From positions 124,001-188,000 of the forward strand of contig CAYGUA010000006.1 of assembly GCA_964353015.1 (NCBI GenBank): a DNA stretch of 64,000 bases, given 5' to 3'. Below, in pieces: positions 1-9,089 of the stretch (its first letter is position 1; each line of letters starts with the position of its first letter). The notes beneath the pieces are model-generated. The model was given only the letters and a program-made list of their open reading frames with translations. It was not told the DNA's origin and ran no database searches. This DNA is from JAMZMI01 sp964353015. GTDB lineage: Bacteria; Bacteroidota; Bacteroidia; Cytophagales; Cyclobacteriaceae. The translations under genes were made by a program, and so were the position numbers.

Positions 1-102
1 TTTATAATTTCAAGACCTGCCCATGTAAATCTGGCAGATGCGCTAATTTTACCAACAGCGCAAGCTTCAGCCAAGATGGTTCATAGAAAAACCTCCAGCT
101 GA
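1..102 (+). CDS. SDR family NAD(P)-dependent oxidoreductase, 3' end only
   Basis: The first 33 codons form an open frame ending in TGA at 100-102. The residues RPAHVNLADALILPTAQ followed by VHRK match the C-terminal tail of short-chain dehydrogenases of the YdfG (3-hydroxy acid dehydrogenase) type, which end in a similar PAHVN...P..Q....VHR pattern. The Rossmann fold and the catalytic Tyr-Lys lie outside the window, so the substrate cannot be judged. The next gene starts 35 bases downstream on the same strand, so the two may be co-transcribed. Confidence 0.65.
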   Translation, partial: FIISRPAHVNLADALILPTAQASAKMVHRKTSS

Positions 103-137
103 GGATTTCTAAAAAAATAATTCAAAAAAACACCCCA

Positions 138-1469
138 ATGAAGCACATCCTGATCTTGGGAGCAGGTCGCTCCTCTACTTCGCTTATAGATTATTTACTC
201 ACCCACTGCGAATCAGAGGGATGGAATCTGACAATCGGGGAAAAAGATCCGGAAAATGCTTTAAAAAAATTCCCGCAAATCAACATTGTTGGTTTCGATA
301 TTGAAAACTCAGAGGAATCACATCAACTCATAGCACAGGCCAATTTGGTGATAAGTATGCTGCCGGCTATATTTCATTACAATGTGGCAAAAATCTGTGC
401 TGAATATGGCATCACATTATTGACAGCATCTTACCTCACAAAGGAGATCAAGTCATTGAGCGAAGCTTTCGAAAAAAAGAACGTCTGCTGCATCATGGAA
501 ATGGGACTAGATCCGGGAATAGACCACATGTCAGCCATGAAAGTGCTTGACAGAATTAAGGCCGAAGGCCATCAATTATTATCATTTGAAACATTTACAG
601 GAGGACTGCTTGCTGAAAATAAAGAAGATGATAACCCCTGGCAATATAAATTCACCTGGAATCCGCGCAATGTTGTTTTAGCTGGATCCGGCAATGTGAA
701 ATTTCTGCAGGAAGGCAGGTACAAGTATATCCCCTATCATCGATTGTTTCGAAGAACTGAAGTAATTCACATACCTGGATATGGCTATTTTGAAGGATAT
801 GCAAACCGCGACTCACTTAACTATCTGGATGTATATAAACTACGAGGCGTTCAAACGCTCTATCGCGGCACGCTTAGGCGACCAGGTTTTTGTAAAGGCT
901 GGGACATTTTTGTACAGCTTGGCGCGACTGATGACAGTTATAAAATGGAAAATGTGTCAGAAATGACACATCGCCAGTTTATCAACTCCTTCCTTTCTTA
1001 TAATCCTGACGATTCAGTCGAGCTGAAGATCGCACACTATATGAATTTGAGTATGGAATCAGATGAAATGTATAAACTCAAATATCTGGGCCTATTTGAT
1101 GACGAATTAGTTGGTCTCAATGAAGGCACCCCAGCCCAAATTCTGGAGCACATTTTAAAGAAAAAATGGACTTTGACTGACAGAGACAAAGACATGATTA
1201 TTATGTGGCATAAATTCGTGTATCAGGACGGAGATAATAAAAAAGAAATCCAATCCAGTATGGTCGCGCTTGGAGATGATGTCATTCATACTGCCATGTC
1301 CAAAACAGTCGGGTTACCGCTTGGAATTATGGCCAAACTCATTTTACAGGAAAAAGTAAATCTTTCGGGTGTGCACATCCCTACCCTTCCTGAAATCTAC
1401 AACCCCGTTTTAGATGAGCTCAATGAGATGGGATTTGATTTCAACGAGAGGGAAATATTATCCTTATAA
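138..1469 (+). CDS. Saccharopine dehydrogenase family protein (saccharopine reductase-like)
   Basis: This 443-residue protein begins with a Rossmann dinucleotide-binding motif, GAGRSS, at residues 8-13. It continues with the saccharopine dehydrogenase pattern, including MGLDPGIDHM near residues 122-131, and has the long C-terminal domain of this family (LYS9 type). Family members catalyse NAD(P)-dependent interconversion of saccharopine with glutamate plus aminoadipate semialdehyde, or related opine-like reactions. In Bacteroidota such a gene would most often serve lysine degradation, which is an inference because no lysine aminotransferase or partner enzyme is in the window. The start ATG follows an A-rich leader. 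The protein is probably cytoplasmic, with no signal peptide. A related carboxynorspermidine dehydrogenase role is possible but less likely. Confidence 0.8.
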   Translation: MKHILILGAGRSSTSLIDYLLTHCESEGWNLTIGEKDPENALKKFPQINIVGFDIENSEESHQLIAQANLVISMLPAIFHYNVAKICAEYGITLLTASYLTKEIKSLSEAFEKKNVCCIMEMGLDPGIDHMSAMKVLDRIKAEGHQLLSFETFTGGLLAENKEDDNPWQYKFTWNPRNVVLAGSGNVKFLQEGRYKYIPYHRLFRRTEVIHIPGYGYFEGYANRDSLNYLDVYKLRGVQTLYRGTLRRPGFCKGWDIFVQLGATDDSYKMENVSEMTHRQFINSFLSYNPDDSVELKIAHYMNLSMESDEMYKLKYLGLFDDELVGLNEGTPAQILEHILKKKWTLTDRDKDMIIMWHKFVYQDGDNKKEIQSSMVALGDDVIHTAMSKTVGLPLGIMAKLILQEKVNLSGVHIPTLPEIYNPVLDELNEMGFDFNEREILSL

Positions 1470-1572
1470 CAGCGAAACTATAGATCAAACCCTGATTTGA
1501 CCTATCATCTAAAACATTGATGCAAGCACTCGGTTTTTGATAAATTTGATTGAATTAATCAAACCAACCACT

Positions 1573-3369
1573 ATGCGATTCACACCCTTATTTCTGTCAT
1601 TATTTGTAATTTTTTCTTGTTCCCAAAATCCGACTGAAAAAGAAATAGCATTAGCCTCGGCTAAGGCCAATACTTTTTTTGAAAAAAGTTATAACGAATC
1701 CTTAGATCGCTCGCCTATCTCACAGAGTTATTATGGAATTAAAAAGGACTATGATAAATGGGATGATATCTCAGATGAGAACGCAAAAAGGGAATTGGAA
1801 ATCAAACGTGTCGAATTGCAGTATCTGACTGACTCAATTAACCCCAATCTTCTTGATTACCAAACAAAAATTTCATACCAACTATTCAAAGCAAATGCTG
1901 AAAATGCTATAGCTGATTTTAAATGGAGATTTCACAATTACCCAGTCAATCAGATGTTTGGACGTCAAGCACAAACTCCTGCATTTTTGATTAACATCCA
2001 TAGAATAACAGATTCGTCTGATGCAGTTGCTTATATCAGCCGCCTCAATGGGATTCCTAATCTTTTCCAGCAAGAGATTGAGAATCTCAGAATTCGTGAA
2101 GAAATGGGTATTGTTCCTCCAAAATTTGTGTTTCCAAGGGTTATTTCTGATTGTGACAATATATTAAAAGGTGAGCCATTTGAATCAGGTGAGCCAAGCA
2201 CCTTGCTAGCAGATTTTCAGGAAAAAATCTTAGCTATTGATCTTTCTAATGAAACAAGGGAAGTCATGATCGCAGATGCTAAAAAGGCACTTATAAATAG
2301 CGTGAAACCTGCCTTTGAAGAACTTAAATCTTTTTTGGTGGATCAGGAATCACGTGCCACAACTGATGATGGTGTTTGGAAGTTTCCTGAGGGAGCTGCA
2401 TTCTATGAAAATGCATTAAAACGAACTACCACCACAAATCTGACCGCTGAAGAAATTCACCAGATCGGCTTAAGTGAAGTTGAACGTATTCATGGAGAAA
2501 TGAAAGAAATCATGTCGCAAGTAGATTTTAAAGGCACTTTACAAGAGTTTTTCATTTTTCTTAAAGAAGATGAGCAATTCTATTATCCTGATACAAACGA
2601 AGGAAAACAAGCGTATATAGACAGTGCTACCTTATTAATCAATAACATGAAGGAGCGTCTTGATGAATTATTCATCACCAAACCTAAAGCGGACATTGTA
2701 GTAAAAAGAGTGGAGGCCTTCAGAGAAAATTCTGCTGGTAAGGCTTTTTACCAAAGGCCTGCGCCGGATGGTTCACGACCGGGAACATACTATGCAAACC
2801 TGAACAGCACGAGAAACATGCCGAAATATGAGATGCAGCCCTTGGCTTACCATGAAGGTATTCCTGGTCATCACATGGATCGCACTATTGCGCAGGAATT
2901 GACAGATATCCCACAATTTAGAAGAAATGGTAGCTACACTGCCATGATAGAGGGCTGGGGACTTTACAGCGAGTATTTGCCAACTGAGATTGGCATGTAC
3001 ACCAATCCTTACGCCAACTATGGAAGATTGGCAATGGAACTTTTCAGAGCTTGCCGATTGGTTGTTGATACCGGTATCCATTTGAAAAAATGGACAAGGG
3101 AAGAAGGAATTGAGTATTACACAACTAATACTTCAAGCAGTTACAGAGATTGCGAAAGAATGGTGGAAAGGCACATTGTGATGGCCTCACAAGCCACAGC
3201 TTATAAAATCGGAATGTTAAAGATCCTTGAGTTGCGCAAATCTGCACAAGATCAACTCGGTGACAAGTTTGATATTCGGGAATTCCATGAAGTGGTGTTG
3301 ACAAATGGAGCTTTGCCACTGGATATTTTGGAAGACCTTGTCAATGATTATATAGCCAAAAAAAGCTAA
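1573..3369 (+). CDS. DUF885 family lipoprotein (putative metallopeptidase)
   Basis: The preferred start is the ATG at 1573. The open frame extends upstream to a TTG at 1537, but from 1573 the product opens with a clean SPII signal (MRFTPLFLSLFVIFSC), giving a lipidated Cys at residue 16 of a 598-residue protein. The hallmark DUF885 motif HEGIPGHH lies at residues 427-434, followed by EGWGLYSEYLP. This looks like a zinc-peptidase signature with two His and a Glu, and the Glu of EGW as a possible third ligand. Family proteins are annotated as peptidase-like, but the substrate is unknown. The protein is probably anchored in the envelope. Its stop codon directly abuts the stop of the convergent trmN6 gene. 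Confidence 0.85.
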   Translation: MRFTPLFLSLFVIFSCSQNPTEKEIALASAKANTFFEKSYNESLDRSPISQSYYGIKKDYDKWDDISDENAKRELEIKRVELQYLTDSINPNLLDYQTKISYQLFKANAENAIADFKWRFHNYPVNQMFGRQAQTPAFLINIHRITDSSDAVAYISRLNGIPNLFQQEIENLRIREEMGIVPPKFVFPRVISDCDNILKGEPFESGEPSTLLADFQEKILAIDLSNETREVMIADAKKALINSVKPAFEELKSFLVDQESRATTDDGVWKFPEGAAFYENALKRTTTTNLTAEEIHQIGLSEVERIHGEMKEIMSQVDFKGTLQEFFIFLKEDEQFYYPDTNEGKQAYIDSATLLINNMKERLDELFITKPKADIVVKRVEAFRENSAGKAFYQRPAPDGSRPGTYYANLNSTRNMPKYEMQPLAYHEGIPGHHMDRTIAQELTDIPQFRRNGSYTAMIEGWGLYSEYLPTEIGMYTNPYANYGRLAMELFRACRLVVDTGIHLKKWTREEGIEYYTTNTSSSYRDCERMVERHIVMASQATAYKIGMLKILELRKSAQDQLGDKFDIREFHEVVLTNGALPLDILEDLVNDYIAKKS

Positions 3370-4077
3370 TCAGAGATTCAAGTAAAATGGATGAAGCAAT
3401 TGCTCAAACTGAGATGTGTATTTCCCATTTTCCTTGATGATCAAGGTAGACTCACTAAGTTCATTGGCAATCTTAGAAAAGCTTTGAATCTCTCTAAAAA
3501 CTGATGAATTGGGTTGGTTCAAAACGGATATCTTGTTCTTTAAAAAGAAGTTTCTATTTTCTGCAAGTGCATCAAAACCTTTAGATTCTTTTTCAGGATA
3601 GATCACCCAAAATTCTCCGCTGGAATCAAGTAGCCTTTCTACACAATTAAGTAGATCGCTTTGATTCAATTGCCCTTGATGCTTGGCTGTGTTTGTCGAA
3701 TCAGATAATCCTAATAAAGAGTTTCGAAAAAATGGTGGATTGGAAACAATGAGATCATATTTCTCCTTCGATTGAAAATCACGAATGTCTACGAAATAGG
3801 CATTGATATTTTCATGCCACACGCTTGCCTGAAAATTAGAAGTTGCTTGTTCAAATGCAGAATGTTCAATTTCAACTGCATCAATTTCGGCAGCCGGAAA
3901 CTTTTGTGCCAGCATGAGCGCCAGCAGACCAGTACCTGTTCCAATATCCAAAATTCGTTTTGGTGATTTATTTTTGGTAATCAAGGCGCCAAATAAGCAA
4001 CCTTCAGTTGTCACTTTCATGGCACAATCTCCCTGATCAATTCTAAATTGTTTGAATTGAAAATAGTTGTTGGGCAT
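3370..4077 (-). CDS. trmN6: tRNA1(Val) (adenine(37)-N6)-methyltransferase
   Basis: This is a 235-residue class I SAM-dependent methyltransferase. It has the SAM-binding loop DIGTGTGLL at residues 44-52 and the adenine-N6 catalytic motif NPPF at 113-116. Together with the N-terminal segment FKQFRIDQGDCAMKV, typical of YfiC/TrmN6, this points to m6A37 modification of tRNA1(Val). The length is close to that of E. coli TrmN6. The start ATG overlaps the rnhA stop by one base (TAATG), so translation is probably coupled. It is the last gene of the marC-rnhA-trmN6 set. Confidence 0.85.
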   Translation of the reverse strand: MPNNYFQFKQFRIDQGDCAMKVTTEGCLFGALITKNKSPKRILDIGTGTGLLALMLAQKFPAAEIDAVEIEHSAFEQATSNFQASVWHENINAYFVDIRDFQSKEKYDLIVSNPPFFRNSLLGLSDSTNTAKHQGQLNQSDLLNCVERLLDSSGEFWVIYPEKESKGFDALAENRNFFLKNKISVLNQPNSSVFREIQSFSKIANELSESTLIIKENGKYTSQFEQLLHPFYLNL

Positions 4078-4535
4078 TAACTCCTGCTTTCTTTTTCAAA
4101 AACCTCATCAATTTGCAGATCAAATCCTTCTGAAGCTTTGACAGCCAATTCATCACATCTTTCATTCTCAGGATGTCCGGCGTGACCTTTTATCCAATTA
4201 AATTTTACCTTATGATTTTTGGAAGCTTCGAGGTATTGCTTCCATAAATCAGCATTTTTCTTTCCCTTAAAGTTTTTCACCACCCAGCCTTTCAGCCAAC
4301 CTTTTTCTACAGAATCAACCACATATTTGGAATCCGAATAAACGAGCACATCCCATCCCGGCTTTTTGATCGCTTCCAGTGCACGTATCACGGCCAGCAA
4401 TTCCATCCGATTATTTGTTGTCAGCCTAAAGCCTTCCGAAAGCTCCTTTCGTTTCCCCTGATAATCTAAAATGGCTCCATATCCGCCAGGTCCTGGATTT
4501 CCTTTAGCAGCTCCATCTGTGAAAATTCTGATCAT
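4077..4535 (-). CDS. rnhA: Ribonuclease HI
   Basis: This 152-residue protein contains all catalytic carboxylates of RNase HI: D7 in IFTDGAAKGNPGPGGYG, E45 in NNRMEL, D68 in VYSDSKYV and D128 in NERCDELA, with the assisting His in GHAGH (residue 118). It cleaves the RNA strand of RNA-DNA hybrids. The basic handle-like segment (WVVKNFKGKKN) is present, as in type 1 enzymes such as E. coli RNase HI. It overlaps marC upstream by 4 bases (ATGA) and trmN6 downstream by 1 base, forming a compact reverse-strand operon. Confidence 0.95.
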   Translation of the reverse strand: MIRIFTDGAAKGNPGPGGYGAILDYQGKRKELSEGFRLTTNNRMELLAVIRALEAIKKPGWDVLVYSDSKYVVDSVEKGWLKGWVVKNFKGKKNADLWKQYLEASKNHKVKFNWIKGHAGHPENERCDELAVKASEGFDLQIDEVFEKESRS

Positions 4536-5107
4536 AAGGTGAGCAGATTATTTTTAAATATTTTGATGGCAATCGAAAGTAAGATGATACCAAATACCTT
4601 TCTCACAATGTTAAAACCTGCATTACCTAGTTTGCGCTCCAACCAGCCGCTGGTCTTCAATACCAAATATACAAATACAAGATTGACGAAAATTCCTACC
4701 AGGATATTTGAAGTTTGATAAAGTGACTTTAAAGATATCAAGGTGGTCATGGTGCCAGCTCCAGCGATCAATGGAAAGGCTATCGGGACAATAGAATGAG
4801 AGCCTGATACGTCTGTGTCGTCACTTTTGAAAAACTGAATACCCAACACCATCTCCATACCCAGAAAAAACATGATGATGGCACCTGCAATAGCAAATGA
4901 ACCGATATCAATTCCAAAAAGATTTAAAATACTTTCACCCAGAAAAAGAAAAATCACCATGATCAGCCCAGATACCAATGTGGCCTTTGCAGATTGCACA
5001 TGACCCATTTTTTTTCGCAAATCAATGATTATCGGCACACTGCCAATGATATCGATCACAGAAAAAAGTATAAGCGTTACTGAGAGGATTTCTTTGAAAT
5101 CAAACAT
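4532..5107 (-). CDS. MarC family integral membrane protein
   Basis: The 191-residue product is almost entirely hydrophobic with about six predicted membrane segments, beginning FKEILSVTLILFSVIDIIGSVPI. That opening and the later IVPIAFPLIAGAGTMTTLISL block are typical of the MarC/UPF0056 family. The family name came from a proposed link to multiple antibiotic resistance that has not held up, so the transport substrate and function are unknown. It is the first gene of the marC-rnhA-trmN6 set. A good promoter match lies just upstream, inside the end of the glycosidase gene. Confidence 0.85.
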   Translation of the reverse strand: MFDFKEILSVTLILFSVIDIIGSVPIIIDLRKKMGHVQSAKATLVSGLIMVIFLFLGESILNLFGIDIGSFAIAGAIIMFFLGMEMVLGIQFFKSDDTDVSGSHSIVPIAFPLIAGAGTMTTLISLKSLYQTSNILVGIFVNLVFVYLVLKTSGWLERKLGNAGFNIVRKVFGIILLSIAIKIFKNNLLTL

Positions 5108-5126
5108 TCTTTAAATATTAAGAGCA

Positions 5127-5158
5127 CAAAGCTAACATCCCTATGGAATGATTCGCAA
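5127..5158 (-). promoter_or_regulatory. Predicted promoter of marC-rnhA-trmN6
   Basis: Read on the minus strand, TAGCTTTG (plus-strand 5127-5134) fits the Bacteroidota -7 consensus TAnnTTTG exactly. A TTG (plus-strand 5156-5158) sits 21 bases upstream as the -33 element. The predicted transcription start is about 13 bases before the marC ATG. The -33 element lies within the last codons of the upstream glycosidase. Confidence 0.5.
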
Positions 5159-7495
5159 TTCATTTTGCTCACCGGTCAAAGTTAGGGCTGTTGTGGTCAT
5201 CAGCATTTCTGAATTCTCCCCGTTAATTATCTTTTTACCAGCTGATTCAAAAACGATTTCCCAATCTGGTAGCTTCTGTGAAATTGAATAGATCAATGTA
5301 TCGCCTTCACGGCTAAAGGTTACATTCAATTCGTTTTCACCTATCCGAATGTTTGTTAGACTTGCGTCTGACCAGGATGATGGCATATTCGGATGCAGGA
5401 TAATCTTTTTATCTGCTGCATTTGGTTGAATACCAAAAAACCAATTCACAATTGGCACAGCCACAGCATAAATATTCCAACCTTGTGTGATCATACCGAA
5501 ATCCGGGCTCACCTCATACATAGAACCCGGCAAGGCGTAGGAAAAGGAGTTCTGAAGCATCTTTAAATATTTCAAAGCTTCATCTGCATTTCCATAGCTG
5601 GCCTCACCAATTGCCTGCACACCTGTTGGCAAAGTCATTACGGCACCTACATAACTAAAGGATTTCCATTTTTCAGCTTTTTCCTGGTTCTCATCGCGAT
5701 CTATTCCAGTCACAAACATCCCAAACCGATTGCGATATTTTCTGGCAGTCTCCAACGACTTAATTGCCTTTTCATGATCGGCCAAGCCCATTTCCATTGG
5801 TGTATTCACTACCCAGTTGTGATGGACAACATATCCTTGCTGGTCTACTGTTTGTTGATTTTCTATGGTTTTCAGATTTTCCCTGAGTTCAACTTCTGAC
5901 CATGGTTTGTTGATGGTATCAGCACGAATTATTGCTGATTTAATCAATTCTATGGTTTGTTTTTTATTTGCTCGAAAGTCAGCATAAGATCCGGATGAAG
6001 CTACCCACCAGTCAGAATTTATTCTTTGTTTCAGTTCACTGGCCTTGTCTAAATAATTTTTCTCAGATTCTAAATCCCCAACACATCTTGCGAAATTTGC
6101 TGCCGATTCATATGCTTTGGCCTGATAAACCACGACATCTATCATCTCCGTATGAAGACCATGGATCTCCATCATACCCGGTCCATCAGGGTATCCGTTC
6201 CCATCATGATCTTGTGATTCCAACCAGCTGATTCCGGCCTTGATATATTCATACTGATCAAGTAATTTTTGATCTCCTGTCCATTCATAAGCATCCCACA
6301 TAGCAGTGATAAAATTGGGTGTGGTGTTCAGATTCCCGGGATTATACACCACACCATTGGTAGATGCTTCATGCATGATCTTTCCGCTCGATCCGTTTCG
6401 TTGTTTAGACAATTTGATAATGACATCTATGGTGGATAAAGCTTCTTCGTGCATTCCAGCAGACATCAAGCCCTGAATGATGTAAGAATTGTCTGTACCA
6501 AACCACCAAGGATAATCAGGAATTCCCGCAGAGAGCGCACTTCCAATTTCAGGCACTTCCCTTACAAGCCAATCTGAATTGTATTTCGTCCAGCGATACA
6601 TCTGCTCCAATTCCTTGTCAGGAAGAGTAAGTTTATTTGTTTCAGCAATGGATTGATATCTTGAAATTTTTTCAGCCAAAAGCTCATTCGAATGAACTTT
6701 TAAATCTTGATAAGTAGCCTGTGCGGACTCAAGAGATTGATAAGAACCTGCAATAAAATACTTCAAAGAGATAGTTGAGTTTGGCTTCATTGAAATTTCT
6801 GAAGTGATCGTAACATCCTTCCCCAAGCCTTTTCTTGGATATCGACAAGGTGAATCATGTGATTGTAACACGACCTGGTTAGATCCAAAAACTACGAACC
6901 AATCGTTGAGAGAATCTTTGACATTCACTATTTGCTCATCCCAGCGAACTTTATCATATCCATCTTCAATATCAAGACTATCAGCAAGCCAAACCGGACT
7001 GAGATCAACCATACCAGTGAAAGAAACCTGAAGTATTTTCTCTGAATTGGATTCATTATTCAAAAGATATTCAACTACAACCCCTTCAGTATCATCCGGC
7101 ACAAACTGAAATCGCTTTGCTGCAATACCCATCTTTTCATTTTTGAAATGATGAATATTTCCGACTGGAAAATTCGTGAATTTTATGGCATCATTCAGAC
7201 ACCAGTTATTTCCTTGATCATCGAGGATATTAAGCGCATACCCATCCATAAGTTTGACGGGATGATCCCAAACCCCTCCCATTTCACCATTCACATGCCA
7301 TCCTAAATCTGGAAATGATCCATTCTGATGACCAACCACATATACACGATTACCAGCCGAAACAAACGGCGAATTGAGATATGCCGCTGTACCTTCAATT
7401 TTTTCAAGAGCTTGAATCTGATTTTGTAATACTTGATTGTTGGTGCGATTACATGAAATTAAAAGCAAAAAAACAAGAGGAATAAGGTATCTCAT
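5141..7495 (-). CDS. Six-hairpin-type glycosidase lipoprotein, family uncertain
   Basis: This 784-residue protein opens with an SPII signal, MRYLIPLVFLLLISC, with the lipid Cys at 15, so it is probably envelope-anchored. Residues about 30-290 look like a beta-rich N-terminal domain. From about residue 297 it resembles the (alpha/alpha)6 barrel of glycogen-debranching-enzyme-C, GH15, GH63 and GH78-like hydrolases, with WWFGTDNSYIIQG, a NTTPNFITAMWDAYEWTG segment and DGNGYPDGPGMMEIHG. A C-terminal beta domain (PNMPSSWSDASLTNIRIG) is typical of rhamnosidase-like and debranching-like proteins. I cannot assign the catalytic pair or the substrate. It is divergent from the repeat protein at 7774 and has no SusCD pair nearby, so it is not in an obvious polysaccharide utilisation locus. 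Confidence 0.7.
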   Translation of the reverse strand: MRYLIPLVFLLLISCNRTNNQVLQNQIQALEKIEGTAAYLNSPFVSAGNRVYVVGHQNGSFPDLGWHVNGEMGGVWDHPVKLMDGYALNILDDQGNNWCLNDAIKFTNFPVGNIHHFKNEKMGIAAKRFQFVPDDTEGVVVEYLLNNESNSEKILQVSFTGMVDLSPVWLADSLDIEDGYDKVRWDEQIVNVKDSLNDWFVVFGSNQVVLQSHDSPCRYPRKGLGKDVTITSEISMKPNSTISLKYFIAGSYQSLESAQATYQDLKVHSNELLAEKISRYQSIAETNKLTLPDKELEQMYRWTKYNSDWLVREVPEIGSALSAGIPDYPWWFGTDNSYIIQGLMSAGMHEEALSTIDVIIKLSKQRNGSSGKIMHEASTNGVVYNPGNLNTTPNFITAMWDAYEWTGDQKLLDQYEYIKAGISWLESQDHDGNGYPDGPGMMEIHGLHTEMIDVVVYQAKAYESAANFARCVGDLESEKNYLDKASELKQRINSDWWVASSGSYADFRANKKQTIELIKSAIIRADTINKPWSEVELRENLKTIENQQTVDQQGYVVHHNWVVNTPMEMGLADHEKAIKSLETARKYRNRFGMFVTGIDRDENQEKAEKWKSFSYVGAVMTLPTGVQAIGEASYGNADEALKYLKMLQNSFSYALPGSMYEVSPDFGMITQGWNIYAVAVPIVNWFFGIQPNAADKKIILHPNMPSSWSDASLTNIRIGENELNVTFSREGDTLIYSISQKLPDWEIVFESAGKKIINGENSEMLMTTTALTLTGEQNELRIIP

Positions 7496-7652
7496 TTGAT
7501 CAAAGTTTATCTATAAATATAGTGTTTATAGAACCAACACCCTGAGTTGAAACTAAGAGTATAATCCAATTATCTAATAATCAGTAGTGACTGAAACAAA
7601 ATAAATGATATGAAAAAGACTATCCAGACATAATAGCAAGATTCTCATTTTG

Positions 7653-7671
7653 AAATTTCAAATTGAAATTT
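7653..7671. promoter_or_regulatory. Perfect 19-bp inverted repeat, candidate operator
   Basis: Two 9-base arms, AAATTTCAA and TTGAAATTT, flank a single central base. The site lies in the 278-base divergent region between the glycosidase (5141-7495) and the secreted repeat protein (7774-9078). The symmetry suits a dimeric regulator, but AT-rich palindromes arise easily by chance. Apart from this site and a weak -7-like TATCTTTA at 7696-7703 I see nothing else in the region. Confidence 0.25.
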
Positions 7672-7773
7672 TATAATATTTGTAAGGCGTTTTCTTATCT
7701 TTATGAACCCAACATAATCAGCGAACTAGTATCTAAAGATCCAATACGGTTTCTTCACCACAAAAAAAACTTG

Positions 7774-9078
7774 ATGTATAAACAATTCACGATTCTAAGT
7801 GTGTGTTTGGTGCTGTCCTTATTGGTACAGGCACAGACCGATTGGAAATGGCCAACTGACCCAGAAGTCAAAAGCATTGCGATGGAAAAACAGGCCTATT
7901 ACAAGGTTCTGATGGACATGGATGATTTTGATAGCTCCTTAAAAACGCTGAATTGGCTATACCTGAACAACCCACTTCTACATCCATCAATATATCAGGA
8001 TGGTGCCAAGAATATTGAAAATTTGCTTGAAACTGAACTCAGCAAAAAGAGACGACTGTCGTTAGAGGATTCACTTCTGTGGATGTATGATCAGCGAATT
8101 GAAAAATTTGACGAAATATCCGCTGTTGACAGAAAGGCATATGCTGCATTCAAACTTTTTTATAAAGACTCCAAAAGATATCCATTGCTTGAGGTGCTTT
8201 ATGATACACTTTTCAACCTTGATGCATCAGACATTTCAGATTTCAATCTTACTCCATACATGACATTAGGAGTATATTATTACAAGGCAGATTCAAAAGA
8301 AATGACTGGTGAAAAAGTCATAGAAATCTACGATAAGGTTACAGGAGTCATAGATGAGAAAATTTCACGAGGTGGCAATGAAGACAAACTCAAGAAAGAG
8401 CAAAACAAAGTAGATGCACTTTTCAATACGATAGATCTACTCAACTGTCAGTTTATTGAAGATAAAATTGTGCCTAAGATGCAGGCTCAACCAAATGATA
8501 TCAACATCATAAAAAAGGTTGTAACCTATTCATTGCGCGCCAAATGTCTGGATCAATCCTACTTTTTGGATGCCGCTGAATTGTTGTATGCCAATGACCC
8601 AAGTTTCAAATTGGCACAGGTGATCGCAGATAGATATATGATTTCAAATACGTATAGCAAGGCTATTGAATTTTATAAATATGGTCAGAAACTAGCCGAA
8701 ACAGATCAGGAGAAATATGAATTGTTATTAAAAGAAGCACAAGCCAATTCTAAACTTGGAAAAAAAGCTGAAGCTCGTACCAAAGCGATAGAAGCCCTTG
8801 GCTACAAATCTGAAGACGCCAAGGCTTTAGAGTTGATCGGCAATCTCTACATGCAAAGCTATAATGAATGTAAGGAGGACAAAAGTCGGGTGATCGATAG
8901 AGCAGTGTTTATAGCTGCATACGAAATGTATAAAAGAGCTGGGAACTCTGACCTGATGAAACAAGCCAAAGAGCAGTTTCCATCTATCGAAGAAATCTTC
9001 AATGAAGGATTTGAAGAAGGTGGCACCATCGTCGTTCCTTGTTGGATTCAAATGCCTGTGAAATTACAGCGGAGATAG
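7774..9078 (+). CDS. Secreted TPR-like repeat protein
   Basis: The preferred start is the ATG at 7774, because it opens with a good signal peptide (MYKQFTILSVCLVLSLLVQAQ, probable cleavage before QTDWKW). The frame is open further upstream to a TTG at 7663, but that extension has no signal-like character. The 434-residue product is mostly helical with several TPR-like pairs, clearest in the C-terminal half (for example AKLGKKAEARTKAIEALG and the following SEDAKALELIGNLYMQSYN). Periplasmic proteins of this kind are common in Bacteroidota and usually act as scaffolds, but no specific role can be named. It is convergent with the aminotransferase gene, with an 11-base gap. Confidence 0.65.
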   Translation: MYKQFTILSVCLVLSLLVQAQTDWKWPTDPEVKSIAMEKQAYYKVLMDMDDFDSSLKTLNWLYLNNPLLHPSIYQDGAKNIENLLETELSKKRRLSLEDSLLWMYDQRIEKFDEISAVDRKAYAAFKLFYKDSKRYPLLEVLYDTLFNLDASDISDFNLTPYMTLGVYYYKADSKEMTGEKVIEIYDKVTGVIDEKISRGGNEDKLKKEQNKVDALFNTIDLLNCQFIEDKIVPKMQAQPNDINIIKKVVTYSLRAKCLDQSYFLDAAELLYANDPSFKLAQVIADRYMISNTYSKAIEFYKYGQKLAETDQEKYELLLKEAQANSKLGKKAEARTKAIEALGYKSEDAKALELIGNLYMQSYNECKEDKSRVIDRAVFIAAYEMYKRAGNSDLMKQAKEQFPSIEEIFNEGFEEGGTIVVPCWIQMPVKLQRR

Positions 9079-9089
9079 GATCCAAAATT

